A stretch of DNA of 64,000 bases from Saprolegnia diclina VS20 (Eukaryota > Oomycota > Saprolegniomycetes > Saprolegniales > Saprolegniaceae): assembly GCF_000281045.1 (NCBI RefSeq), contig NW_008246100.1, positions 269,242-333,241 on the forward strand. Direction: 5' to 3'. This document shows positions 31,854-43,640 of this stretch, piece by piece. Position numbers and translations under genes: made by a program. Position 1 is the first letter of the stretch. Each line of letters begins with the position of its first letter. The notes beneath the pieces are model-generated. The model made no database searches. It saw only the letters and a program-made list of their open reading frames with translations, and was not told where the DNA came from.

Positions 31854-34336
31854 ATGGGACGCTACGATGGCATGAGCAGCGAAGAAGAAGGCGAGATCAT
31901 CGAAGAGACGCCGCCGGTCATGAAGAAGGCGCCCATCGAAGCGGCGATTGCAGCGCCTCCTGCAGAGGCGCCTCTTGTGGTCGCCGTTCAAGTCGCTCCT
32001 GACGCGCCTGCAAAAGCTGTGGCCGTGACCGCGCAGACGCCACCCACCGATCGTTCGCTCGACACGCGGAAGCGTCAGCAGCCCGCGGAGCCGCGCCCAC
32101 CACGCTCGCCTGAGAACAAGCGTCGCCGTACTGAGCCCGCTCGGCCTGCGCCGCCCAAAGACCAACCGCCGATGAAGAAGCACGACTCGTTCTCAGCCGC
32201 GGAGAAGCAGAAGGAGCTCTCGCGCGTCCTTCGCGAGCCGTACCAAGCGCGCAGCAGTCGCGTGCTCCTCAACTTCAACCTCTGGCTCGCCGAAGCGCGG
32301 TTGGCGCAGGTGTACGCGCGGCTCGCGATCGACGACGTCCAGACGATCGTGACCAGTACGCTCAAGGGCGACGGTAACGGAAGCCCATTCCTCGAGTCGT
32401 ACGACGGTGTTGCGAGCCCAAGTAAAGTGTGCATCGTGCTGGCGAAGGGCGTGCACCCCGACATGCTCGGCCGGGCGGTCACGAGTCCGGACGTGGCCTT
32501 GCCCTTCTTCGAGTCGTGCTCGACGGTGCCTTGCGGTCTCGCGTCGGCAACGGCGCTCAAGGCGTCGCAAAAGCCCAAGGAAGTCGCGCTCTCCGAGTCG
32601 CTTTTTCGATTTCCTCTCAGAACCACCGACCTCGAGTACCATCTCTCCGTCTCTACCTCCATATTCACAGCGCATGTTGCCCTAGTCTGCTTTCACCGGA
32701 CGAGCTCTTTGCTGGCTACGAGGTCACGCTCTTAGCGCAGTACACGTCAGAGTCGCGCGGCTGGACCGACGAGGTCGTGTTGCAGCCGTCCGGCGCCTTC
32801 TTCCGCAAGACGACGCAGCAGTCGGGCGAGTGGAAGCTCGACGGCGACCTCCTGCACTTGCACTGGACGTTTGCAAGAGCCGACGACGACGCGTCCAAGC
32901 CGCAGGTCGTGACGGCCATCGACGTGCTCCTGGCCGAAGACGACCGCTTGCGCGTCTTCCGCACCAACGATATGCTCGACAAGCAGTACGGCCTCGCATC
33001 CCTCGACCCAGAGAGACCTCTCGTGAAGCGGGCGCTCAAGGTCACGGTGCTTCGCGCGGCCAAAGTCAACGCAGCGCTGACAACACCATCGTTGCCGTCG
33101 CTTTGGACCCACGAGCCAACGCTCGACGACTTTATCCTGACGCCGGACGAGATGATCGCGTACGGATACCCGATGGACGCGACAGTCGAGCAGCAGTTGC
33201 TCATGAAGGCGACCAAGAACAGCTCGATGGACGTGTACAAAGCCACCATGCGCAAGGACGAGACGCAGGACGACGCCGACGAAGAGAGGCTGTTTGCCCT
33301 CGACTGCGAAATGTGCGAGACGGACCTCGGCTCGGAGCTCACGCGCGTGACGGTCGTCAACGCACAGGGCGAGACCGTCTACGACACGCTTGTGAAACCT
33401 CGGAGCACGATTCTCAACTACCACACCGAGTTCAGCGGCATTACCGCCGAGTCGCTCGCCGACGTCAAGACTACGTTGGACGACGTCCAAGCCCACTTGC
33501 TCTCGCTCGTCTCGGCCTCGACGCTGCTCGTTGGCCACTCGCTCGACAGCGACCTCAAGGCGCTTCGGCTCGTGCACCGTCGCGTCGCTGACACGGCCAT
33601 CTTGTTTCCGCACCAGCGCGGGTTCCCGTTCAAGCCGTCGCTCAAGGCGCTCGCGAGCACATTTTTGAACGAGACGATCCAGGACATGGAGGGCGGCCAC
33701 GACTCGGCGCAAGACGCGATCGCCGCGCTCCGGCTCTTCCAGCTCAAGCGGCGCGACGGGCTCTGCCTTGGCCTGCCGACGCCGCCACTCTGCAGCCGCG
33801 CCTACACGACGCTGCTAGACGAGCTGCCGCAAGCGACCAAGCACTTTGGACGCGTGGGCGCCAGCGCCCTGCCCAAGCCATGGGCACTCTACTCGAGCGG
33901 CGACCTCAACGACTTGCTGACGAGCGCCGTCACGAATGCTCCGCCCACCGATGTCGGTACCTACGACGCGCTGACGCTGACGCCCGACGCGTGCACCAAG
34001 GACTTGCTGTGGTATGAAGTCGACGTCGCACCGAGCCGCGATCCCAAGCTGTACATGGACACGGTGCAGCTCTGGAAGCGCGCGCAGGTGGCGGCCATCT
34101 CGGAGCTGGACGCGTCGCTGGCAACGCTCGCGTCCGAGCTCCCGCCCGAGACGCTGCTGCTCGTCTTGCCGCAGGCCGACCTCTCAATCTACCGCTACAT
34201 GAAGGCGATCCGGATGAAGTCGCGCTGGAACGAGTGGGAGAGTGGCTGGACGGACGCCGACCAGTACTACCTCCAGTACGCGTACTCGGGTCTGCTCGAC
34301 TCGGCTCTCTTTCTGAAGCGCACCAGTGGCTTGTAG
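31854..34336 (+). CDS. DEDDh RNA exonuclease, REXO1/REXO5 type
   Basis: Two exons (31854-32635, 32686-34336) give 810 residues. The first 130 residues are Pro/Ala/Glu-rich with a basic NKRRR patch (possible nuclear signal). The exonuclease domain is near residues 465-630: FALDCEMCET (Exo I, D-x-E), LLVGHSLDSDLKAL (Exo II) and GGHDSAQDAIAALRLF (Exo III, H and D). This is the Rex1/REXO family of 3'-5' exonucleases, which trim 5S rRNA, tRNA and snRNA. The intron (32636-32685) joins TDL to DLLSPDELF. The C-terminal 180 residues may be an RNA-binding module. Which REXO member it is cannot be fixed by eye. Confidence 0.9.
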
Positions 34337-34388
34337 CAATGGAGATAAGACGATATTATTGGCAATGGCAGTACATTGTGTCCCATGA

Positions 34389-34459
34389 CTAGTCGGACTC
34401 GTCTTCGTCGACGAACGTTCGGCGTTTCTTGGCGCTTGACGAGCGCATCATCTCTTCTT

Positions 34460-34490
<31 letters not shown>

Positions 34491-35730
34491 CGGCTCGCTC
34501 TCGTCCGACTCTTGCCGACTGCGCTGCTTCATGCGGTACTCGTCGAGGCCGCCGGGGCGCGGGGCCGCCGGCCGCTTGCTCAGCGGCTTCTCCGGCTTCT
34601 TGGCCGCGCCACGACCGCCATATTGCTGCTTGATTGCAGACAAGTTGTCGTCGTCGTACTCGACACCGTCATAGCCCTACACCCGCAGGATGCATCCGTC
34701 GAGTAGGATTGCCGGTAGTACCTCTTCGAGGAAGCCGGCGTCCATGCGGCTCGAGCGGTCGCGGTCGTACTCGTACCCATCGCGATGCTTCTTGCGGTTC
34801 TGGAGACGCATCTTCTCCTGGCGCGCGTTCGCCCGCTGCTCCTTGTCGAGCGTGCCATCGACTTCGGAAATGTATTCTTGAATACGGACAACCGCCTTGT
34901 TGTGACGCGCCCGCATCGACATTTTGAGGCTCTGGTGGGACGAGGACGTGGTCGCGATCGGGCGGATCGTGAGCTTCTTCGAGACGCAGCCGTGGCACTC
35001 GAGGACGGTCTCGTCCGTGGACTGCTCGTTCGCAAAGACGAACGAGTTGGCGACCTTTTGCTGCGTGAGCGTGAGCGCTTCGTCGCCGACAAACATCGTG
35101 AACGTCCCGTCCTCCCACTTGACGATGCGCGTGTTGGACGTGCGCTGGGGCCGCCCCGTCGCCGGATCCACCTAGGATGCTACATCGGTCGCCGTCGATG
35201 TGGGCATGGGACGTACAAGGACGTTGCCGTCGGCGTCGGTCGCGTACCGCCATCGCACATAGTTGCGGTAGAGGCCTTCGTCGCCAGTCTCTTCCTTCTC
35301 CTTCTGAATGCTAGCCTGTGTATACGCCTCGGGCACGAAGCGCAGAATGTTGGGCGGACGCGTGAAGAAGTAGTCCGTGTTCTTGGGCGCTTTGGGCGCC
35401 TTTGGGATCTGCAGTTCGTCGTGGTGGGCATCGGGCACCTCGCGTGGCATGGCCCGCGTCGGCGCAACGTCGCGATCCTCATCCCGGATCGGCGACTCCT
35501 TGATACCGCTACATGTGCGTGAGCCTCGTGGCAAGATGACGAGAGGCAGCCTACGAGGCCTTGAACTCTTCCTCGCCCGAGTCGTAGTCCGAGCCAAAGA
35601 GGTCCGCCATGTCTTCGTTGTCGGAGCCAGCATTCGTCGTCGTCGCCGTCTTGGCCGGCGCCTTCTTCGGGCTACCGCCGTCCGAGGACCCGCTGTCGCT
35701 AAAGAGGTTCGCGTCCTTGGCCTCCGACAT
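34389..35730 (-). CDS. LEO1: LEO1, Paf1 complex subunit
   Basis: Four exons (35730-35555, 35508-35217, 35171-34722, 34676-34389) give 401 residues. The acidic N-terminus is followed by the LEO1 core: YFFTRPPNILRFVPEAY, NYVRWRYATDADGN, then SNTRIVKWEDGTFTMFVG and KKLTIRPIATTSSSHQ. Intron 2 (GTACGT) falls exactly before VDPATGRP. LEO1 works with Paf1, Ctr9, Cdc73 and Rtf1 on elongating RNA polymerase II and in H3K4/H2B marking. The C-terminus is acidic (eight or more Asp/Glu in a row), as in the family. It converges on the exonuclease with a 52-bp gap. Confidence 0.92.
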
Positions 35731-35894
35731 CCCGCGCTTGGTTTGCTCGCCGCAGAAATTACTGGCCTGCCATCCGGAAAGCCGTATCCGGAAAAATACG
35801 GTGCAGTATTTGCGCTGGATTGACAGACAACCTTGCCACAATTCCAGCGCTGGATTTCGCTAGAAACGCAGTCTGTTACTAGACGACTGGGTCA

Positions 35895-37600
35895 CTAGGC
35901 TCGACGCGCCTTGTGGCGGTCGACGTACGCCTCGAGGCTGCGCTGAAGGCCATACCACGGCAGCCACGCCCAGCTCGTGAGCGCGATCCAGTAGAGTCGC
36001 CAGTCGACGATCAAAGCGGCGGTAGCCTTCCAGAGCGGGTACGGTGGAGCGCGCCAGAGACTGGCGGGGGACGGGACCATCCAGAGCCGGGCGAGTCCAG
36101 CCTTTGAGTGCGCAAGGAGCCACTCGGTCCAGTGCATGGTCGGTGGCTTGCACTCGTGCCGGAGGTGCACCGAGAGCTCGTGGAAGAGCGACCGCTGCTT
36201 CCAAGGCGATCCGCTTGCGAAGAAGCCGTCGCGCGGACTCCGCGGGCTCACGGGGGACCGCTGCAAGTACTCTTCGTATTTTTGCATCAAGCCCTCGGAC
36301 ACGTTGCGCTCGTGCGCGAGGCGTTCGGCCATGATGTGTCGCTCGTTCGTCAGCGTGAGTATCTACAGGACAGTATATCCATCGTAGACAGTGCGTCGAT
36401 ACGCGTACTTGGTCGGTCGTCAACACCACGCGCTCCCGCAGCGCTGAGTTCTCTTCGGTCTACGGTGCATGTGAGATGCCACGACGACGAGCGAGCCATG
36501 AGCGGTAGTACGAGGCTCAGGACGGCGTCCGCCTGCAGCGCGTGGCGGTGCTCCAAGCTCGCAATTTTGTCGCGCAAAGCGCGCGCGTTGTTGGCTTCGG
36601 CCGTCAAGTGCGAAAGCTGCTGGCTTCTCGCATCGTGCACCTTGGCCGCCTGTCCAGCAGGGTATAATGTGAAGGGATGGTGAAGATTATGGTTTACGAG
36701 CTGGGCAGCTTCTCGCGCCGACTTGAGGTCGTGCAATGCTCGTTGCGCGGTGCTCGACACAGTAGCGTGGTCGCTCTGCAACGCCTCGTGCTAGCGCAAA
36801 GGATGAGCTTGCGGCAGAGGGCGTCGTACGGCGTACCGTCGCTTGCAGCTCTCGGTACTGCTGCTGCAGCTTTTGGTAGCGCTGCTGCAGTCGACAGAGA
36901 TCGTCAATGTTTGTCTTGGCTTTGCATCTGCACAGTATGATAAGTACTATCGACCCGGGCACGATGCTAAGTTACTTGAGGTCGGCGTTCTCGATGCGAA
37001 GGTGGTCAAGCTCGGCGTCCGCGTGCAGGCGCGCCGACCGCAGTGCGTTGTAGTCGTGCTGCAGTGTTGCCAGGTCGCGCTCCAGCACCTGCATGGACGT
37101 CGATCCAGAATACAGGCGAGCGCGGGCGTACCTGCAGCCGCGCCGTGTCGTCGCTGTGCTGCTTGGTCATCTGCATATATGGTGTCAATACATACATGGC
37201 TGAATGCGCGTAGCGTACGGTGGCGAGCTTGGACTCCCATTCGTAGTCGAGCTTTTGGTTTTGAAGCAGGAGCGATTGGCCAATGCGCGCTGCGAGCTGC
37301 GTCTCCTCTTGGGCTTCCTCGAGCGCCTTGGATTGGCGCTGGAGCTCCGTCTCGAGAATTTCCACCTGGCGCATGCTAGCGTGAACCAGAATGGACTAGC
37401 GGTGCCATGGACTACCTTTTGGTCGGTCGAGATCTTGGCGAGCTCGAGCCGCCCGCCGACGCCGATGGACTTGACCCGCCGATGGCTTCGCTTGGCCTAC
37501 GTGCGCCTGAGCGAAGCATGGTGCGACGCCGTCGTACCGCTGTCGTTGGGTGCACGAGCGCGCTCACTTCGTCCCGGTCCTCGTCGCTGGTGCTGTCCAT
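35895..37600 (-). CDS. Coiled-coil protein with aromatic C-terminus
   Basis: Nine exons (37600-37416, 37375-37219, 37170-37132, 37088-36976, 36927-36837, 36790-36698, 36649-36512, 36459-36409, 36362-35895) join in phase to 444 residues. Residues 1-60 are Ser/Arg-rich. Residues 62-300 are heptad-rich coiled coil (MRQVEILETELQRQSK, LQQRYQKLQQQYRELQ, ALRDKIASLEHRHALQ). The C-terminus is unusually Trp-rich (DWRLYWIALTSWAWLPWYG), possibly amphipathic or membrane-attached. No family recognised; the shape recalls dynein-adaptor or golgin proteins, but that is only resemblance. It has the most introns of any gene here, most starting GTACG; one exon is just 39 nt. Confidence 0.75.
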
Positions 37601-38664
37601 GCGAGCGGCTGTTGCGATCTTTATCAGTCCCTTCGATAGTCGAAGGCAAAAACGAAGATACAAAAAGCGAAGATCGAAGCTAGAAGTATCCACGTGGCAT
37701 GGCCATGATGCACTCCACCACCAGTGCAGCCAATCATGCACGCGGACCGTCACGGACCAATCAGAGGCCGCTTCAGAAGGTGTTGAGCTTGAGCTCGTCC
37801 GCGCATTGGGACGCCAACGAGGATACCATCCCAGCAATTGGGCTTAGCGCAGGAGCGAGAGCCGTAGGCTCATACAAGTGCATCCCGGGCGCTTGTTCCC
37901 ACATCGCTCACGCGTGGCGGTGCGTCCGCGTCGCAGAGACTCATGCGACGCGCGCATGACGCACCTCCAAGTGGATGAGCCCTTGATGATGACCCAGAGA
38001 GCCTGCAGCACACAGATTCGGTATGCTAACGAACATGTCGGCCACGCGTACGTTGTCTGCGCGATCGCAGTCAAACAGAGGAATACAGAGAGATGCGCAA
38101 AACGAGCCGACGATAAGCGCCATGACATCGTAACGTCGCTACGGCGTGGGTATGAGAGTCTCCTGGACTCTCTTTCCGCGCCTTTGTGGAGAGCTCTCAC
38201 GCGTCGTACATTGGCTGCTCGAGCATCCACACTGAGTTTGAACTGCCTCGTGGCGAGGAGGCGACAACTCCATACACTGTATTCCACGTGCAACCAACTT
38301 TTGTCGACCACGGTCTATGCCCCTAGACGCTGCTTGTTTGTGCAGCGCGTCCTACTGTGCAGCGGAGTCGTCGGATCGAGAGACCCGTCGATGTCCAAGC
38401 TGCCGCCTCACGACGACAAGCTGCCGCCTCACGACGACAAGCTGCAATGGCATCTCCATTTAGCACCATATATGAAACCGTCCTCATCTTCCCGTTCTGC
38501 GACGATGAGACCGCGTAGACGCGATGTTCAAGGTTATAAGAACGTAGAGGTTTACGCACCCGCTCCATCTGGTGTGCACTGGCATTGGTGCCGGTCTGAT
38601 CGTTGACGTATGGATTGTGAGAGGTTTCTGGACTGACTGAGTCGTTCGCTCACAAGAAGAAGAG
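37601..38664. other. Intergenic, no gene supported
   Basis: About 1 kb between divergent genes. A 71-codon frame (38391-38606) covers a duplicated LPPHDDK unit but has no other support. It must hold the Ras promoter. Confidence 0.4.
38400..38441 (+). repeat. 21-bp tandem duplication
   Basis: Two exact copies of a 21-bp unit (ctgccgcctcacgacgacaag) lie head to tail. Confidence 0.85.
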
Positions 38665-39305
38665 ATGCAGTCGGCCGACTCGCGCGAATACAAGCTCGTG
38701 GTGCTCGGCAGCGGCGGCGTCGGCAAGTCCGCGCTCGTCATCCGCCTCGTCACCGACAACTTCCTCGAGGACTACGACCCGACGATCGGTACGGGAAGAT
38801 GCAACGACGCTGGAAGGTTGACCGTTTGTATGTAGAGGACAGCTACCGCAAGCAGGTCGTGATCGACCAAAAGCAGGCGCTTCTCGACATCCTCGACACG
38901 GCCGGCCAGGAAGAGTACACGACGATGCAGGACCAGTGGATGCGCGAAGGCAAGGGCTTCCTCCTCGTGTACAGCATCACGAGCCGGACGACGTTTGACG
39001 AGATCAAGACGTTCAAGGACAAGATCCTGCGCGCCAAGGACACGAACCGCGTCTCGATGGTGCTCGTCGGCAACAAGTGCGATCTCGAGCGCAACCGCGA
39101 CGTGAGCTTCGCCGAAGGCCAAGCGCTCGCGCGCGAGTGGGGCTGCCCCTTCATGGAGACGTCGGCGAAGGAGCGCATCCAGAACGAAGACTGCTTCTTC
39201 CAGGTCGTGCGCGAGATCCGCACCATGGACGCGCCCAAGAAGGCGCCGACGACCAAGAAGCCGAGCCCGGCCAAAGAGAAGAAGTCGTTCTGTACCATCT
39301 TGTAA
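38665..39305 (+). CDS. Ras-family small GTPase
   Basis: Two exons (38665-38788, 38836-39305) give 197 residues. It has GSGGVGKS (P-loop), [16 protein letters not shown] (switch I with the Ras effector core, spliced across the intron), [19 protein letters not shown] (switch II with catalytic Gln), NKCD and ETSAK. The Lys-rich tail ends in CTIL. A final Leu in a CaaX box favours geranylgeranylation over farnesylation. YDPTIEDSY places it in Ras/Rap rather than Rho or Rab. Intron 1 interrupts the codon for the effector Glu. It converges on the kinase gene, 64 bp apart. Confidence 0.93.
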
Positions 39306-39369
39306 TCGCTCTCTATATAGTAATATCTCTATGTCCACGCAAACGATATTGCATTAGATAGATCGTCGA

Positions 39370-42043
39370 TTACACGAGGATCCCGTGGTTGTACTTTATC
39401 CGATAGAGCATGATGTCGGGCGGGCACTCCTTCATGTACTGCGTGAGCCACCCGAGCATCTCCGACTCGGACGAGCCAAAGTCCTCAAGGTAGACGCTAA
39501 AGAGCTTTGGGAGGCGCACCGTGCGTGGCACCGTCTCGACGCTTACGTGGCGCTCGCAGTACGCCTTCATCGCCTGCTCCAAGTCCGTGTCGGTGCGACC
39601 GGGCCGCAGAATCACCGCCTCGGTCGGCGTCGCCAACGGCGCGCAAAACTCGAGCAGCGCGAGGAGCGACCGCGGGTCGCGCGTCCGGAAGCAGTACGCG
39701 ATGCGGGGGTCGTGGTTCTCGAGCTGGCGGCCCCAGAACGCCGAGGGCGGCTTCCGGTTGCTGCGAAGGATGCCATGGCGAATGTCGGCCAGCGAAAACG
39801 TCAGGCCCCCTACACCAAATATTGTATCAACTTGATACAACAAGGAGACACGTACCGAGCCGGTAGACCATGTCTTTCTCAAAGGCCTTGTACTGGTCGG
39901 ACGTGTGCGGCACGCTGAGCTCGATCGCGCCGTGGAGCACCATGGTGTTATAAATATTGATGAAGAACGTCTGCCGGTCCTTCGTGGTGAGCTTGGCGAG
40001 GTCCACGAGCTGGAGCTTGGCGATCGTCTTGAGGAAGAGTCGGTAGAGACCGGCGCCCGAGTAGTCGACGTCCGGCGGCGGGTACGACCAGTTGAGCGCA
40101 ATGCCGTGGGGAAACTTGGCGTGGCTATGGAGCTCGGCCGCGAGCGCGCGCGCTTCGAGGCAGACTTCCATCGGGCTCACGTCCATGTGCGACGCAATGT
40201 AGCGCAGGTTCCGCGCTTGGCCGACTTCGTCGACCTGGAAGCGGAAGAGCGCATCTTCCACCGGCCCGCCGCGCGTCCATTCGAGCGTCCGCTCGAGCGC
40301 CCGCGGGTGCTGCGCCGATACAATGTGCAGCGCTTCGCTCAAGACGAGCTCCTTGATGGCCGCAAGCCCCATGTCGTAAATCTCACGCTCGGGCTTGAGC
40401 GGGTTGGCCTTGTTTTCGCGGTAGTCGCGCACGAATGCGGCTGCGATCTCGCGCCCCGGGGCACAATGGGCCACAGACGAAAAGTACCCAAGGCGGTGCG
40501 TGGCGACGTGGGTCCGGGCGCGCAGCCGGTCGGCGAGCGTCTCTTGGAGCGCGTGGGACCGGTGGTGCGACGCATTGTAGTCGTCCCCGTGCTTCGCGAG
40601 CTCGGGCGCCGCGAGGCCGACGACCTGCGACGACAGCGCAATTTCGCGGAGGCTGCTGTCGGGCGGCGGCGACGGCATTGCGAGCGGCTGCTGTGGCGGC
40701 GCTTGCGGCAGGAACGGGTTGACGCCGCTGAGCGCAATCGCCGGTTGGTTCATCTTGGCCTCGGTCTCGAGCGCGAGCTCGAACTCCACCGCGTGGTCGG
40801 CCAAGAAGGCCTGGATCGGGGCTTGGACAAACGGGAAGCGGCAAATGTCTTCGATCGACGGGCGCTTGTTCGGGTCTTGCTGCAGCATGAGCTGGATGAG
40901 CAGTCGGAGCTCCTTTGAAAAAAAAGGCGGCAGCGGCGGGTAGTCGCCGAGGCAGATCTTGTTGAACATCTCCTGGAGCGTCATGGCTTCAAACGGCCGG
41001 GCGAGCATTGCCATTTCGTAGAGGACGCAGCCGAGCGACCAAATGTCCGACTTTTTTCCGTAGCGCTCGCCGCGGCAGATCTCGGGCGACATGCTTTCGG
41101 GGGTCCCGACCGACGTCATGGCCGTGTCGTCGCCGGCGAGCGCCTTGGAAATACCAAAGTCGCCCAGTTTGACCACGTGCTTGCGCGTCAAAAACACGTT
41201 CTGCGCCTTCAGGTCGCGGTGCAAGACGTTCTTGCCGTGGATGTACGAGACGGCGAGCACGAGCTGCGCAAACCACGACATGATGAGCGGCTCGGGGAAG
41301 TACCCGGCGTTCGCTTTCGTGCGGAGCTTGGCGACTTGGCGGAGGTTGCCGCCGTCGCAAAACTCCATGACAATGTTGAGCTCGTCGTTCTGGAGCACAA
41401 AACTGTCGTAGAAGCGGACAATGTTGACGTGGTAGAGCGACTTGAGCAAGATGACTTCGTTGTCGGCCTGCTTGCGGCTGCTCTCGCTCGCGGCAGAGAG
41501 AGGCACGCGCTTGACGGCCACGATCGCGCCGTCATGCTTGCGCCGGGCCATGACGACCGTGCCATGCGTGCCCTTTCCGATCGTGCGGAGCACCTCAATG
41601 TCGCGCCACACGCTCTGCGTCGCGGCCGTGTTGAGGCGCATTCCTTCCATGTGGCTCTGCCGTGCGAGCCACACGTGGCGCACGAGCGTCTTGGCCGTGT
41701 TGTACTGGATCGGCTTGATCAGGTAGTCCTTCGCGCCCTTCGAGAGACAGGACGTGACAACGTCCATCTCTTCGTTCGACGAGGTCATGACGATGGGAAT
41801 GTGGGCGAGGCTGTCCTCCTTCGCCACGCACTCGAGCAGCTGGATGCCTGTGAGCACTGGCAGCATGACGTCGCAGAGCACGAGGTCAAAGCCCATGGGC
41901 GCGCTGACCATGGCCGTGAGCGCGTCGCCGCCGTTCTCGACCGCCGTCACGCGGTAGCCGATGCTCATGAGGATGTCGATCGTCGCCATGCGCGTGAACT
42001 CATCGTCCTCGACGACGAGGACGTGGACTTCGGACGGATTCAT
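39370..42043 (-). CDS. Receiver domain - NEK-like kinase - DUF547 fusion
   Basis: Two exons (42043-39856, 39809-39370) give 875 residues. Residues 5-122 are a complete two-component receiver domain: VVEDDEF (acid pocket), LCDVMLP with phospho-acceptor Asp58, MTSS (Thr87) and DYLIKP (Lys110). Residues about 150-405 are a Ser/Thr kinase with GKGTHGTVV, VAVKRV (Lys178), HRDLKAQN, DFGIS and GTPESMSPE, nearest to NEK. The C-terminal 230 residues contain a DUF547 domain (FFINIYNTMVLHGAIE, then GGLTFSLADIRHGIL), completed only after the 46-nt intron. The likely logic is that aspartate phosphorylation in the receiver controls the kinase. The ATG at 42043 sits five codons before the receiver domain. 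Confidence 0.92.
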
Positions 42044-42668
42044 TCCGTCGGTCGCGTGCGAAGCGAGAGAGATGCAAAGTTGGTCGTACCCCGGGGCCAA
42101 CAGCCATTTCCTAACCCGCGCGGTGATTGGCCAAAATGGTTGCAAATCCGGACTGACGCCATCGCCGCTTGTTCCTTTGCCGTTCTCAGCGATCTCGACA
42201 CTGGTATCCGGACCCGTCCACGGCGCAGGTTTATGTTCCGGCTTGAGCTTTGGCCGCCGCCGAGTACTGTGTACTAGCAGCAGCTGCACCGAGGTAAACC
42301 TTGCGACGACGCCTCCATCGTCGTACAATGTAAGTTCTGATTGCCTTCTTGTATGGTACCGAGTCGTTAACAGGGTGGTTTGCCCGTCGATATTGACGCC
42401 AGCACGCGCGCTGGCCATCGAGAACGACCTTGGGTGCATGCCGCCTTTCTTCCGAGCTTTTGACACGCTTCTGCACGTTGCAGCTGGGGAGGACGAGAGC
42501 ATCGAAGGTCGCTGGAAATTCCATGGTTTATTATTTAACGAAACGAGCGCTGGCAATCGTTTAGACTGGATCATTGTATGAAAAGTAGGCTTAAGTAACG
42601 TCACGTGCAGACAGGCCGTATCCCACGCGTGTCTAACACACCATTTTTCGAAGCGCCGCGGCCGAGCG
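42044..42668. promoter_or_regulatory. Divergent promoter region, receiver-kinase / RING
   Basis: About 625 bp between two divergent start codons. No gene, repeat or clear motif seen. A minus-strand open frame runs through from the kinase but its upstream part is not protein-like. Confidence 0.35.
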
Positions 42669-43397
42669 ATGGCGAGCACGGAGAGCGCGCGGCAGTCGGG
42701 CACCGCCGCCGCCATGCTCTGCCTTGGGGTGCACGCGATCGTCTTCTGGCTCCTCCGTGTGATGGCGCTGACCTCGCACATCCTCGCTGCCGCCTTCGCC
42801 GTCGTCAGTACGTCGCCTGCCTCTGCCACACTTGTGTGCTCAAGCCTGCGTAGGCCTGCCGCTCTGCTTGAAACTCACGTACGACGTCGTGGCCATGTGC
42901 ATGGACGACGAGCCGCCGTCGTCGGCGCGGGGCGAGCGCCAGCAACTCCTCTTGTCCCGCGCCCACCTCCAGCTGCTTCTCACGGACCGTGACTTCGACT
43001 CGAACGGTAGCACGATTGCCACCGACCTTGGCGTGCGACTCACCGCGATGTTCTATAGATTACGAGCAGCTGCTGCAGCTCGACGACCACAACGTGGCCA
43101 AATCCCATGGCGCCAGCGAAGGCGACATTGACCGGCTGCCTGTCGTGACCGTGACGTACGTCGATCCACCCTGGCGCACGCGCGTGCGACGTGCTGTGTA
43201 GGGAAACGATGCTCCAGAGCCACAAAGAGGCCACGGGCTATGAGACCATCCAGTGCTCCATCTGTCTCGAAGACCTCGCCGTCGGCGCCCAAGCGCGCAT
43301 GGTCCCGTGCTTCCATCGCTTCCACCCGCAGTGCATCGATCCGTGGCTCGTCGAGAAGGCCGAGTGCCCCATTTGCAAATTCCCGGCCATCGGCTAA
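42669..43397 (+). CDS. RING-H2 membrane protein, probable E3 ubiquitin ligase
   Basis: Four exons (42669-42807, 42854-43006, 43059-43155, 43202-43397) give 194 residues. The N-terminus has two hydrophobic helices (AMLCLGVHAIVFWLL and ALTSHILAAAFAVV). The C-terminus is a RING-H2 finger: CSICLEDLAVGAQ, then PCFHRFHPQCIDPWL and CPIC, giving the C3H2C3 ligand order. This points to a membrane-bound E3 ligase; substrates are not predictable. Three introns of 46-52 nt; the last has a GTACGT donor and joins VTV to TETMLQSH. The stop is at 43397. Confidence 0.88.
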
Positions 43398-43463
43398 GAA
43401 CTGAGCTCTGTATTTATTTGTTGCTGTTAACCAACGTCCTTTGTATCCTTTAGTTGGTGACTA

Positions 43464-43521
43464 GTCATCGATCCGCCAGACAGGTTGTCCAAGTCATCGA
43501 TCCGCCAGACAGGTTGTCCAA
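43464..43521 (+). repeat. 29-bp tandem duplication
   Basis: Two exact head-to-tail copies of a 29-bp unit containing tcatcgatccgccagacagg, at 43464-43492 and 43493-43521, between the RING and DYRK genes. Confidence 0.9.
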
Positions 43522-43640
43522 CTTCAAGGACCCGAGTCCCTCCCACAATGGATCAAATTGTTCGCACTTTAAGATCTGATTACCTCTAAAATGCAATACT
43601 ATTCGCCACGACCAAACCTCAAGGTGGCATAATTCGGGCG

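Noticed and set aside
41177-42277. 366-codon open frame on the plus strand
   Set aside because: Antisense to the receiver and kinase region; shadow composition.
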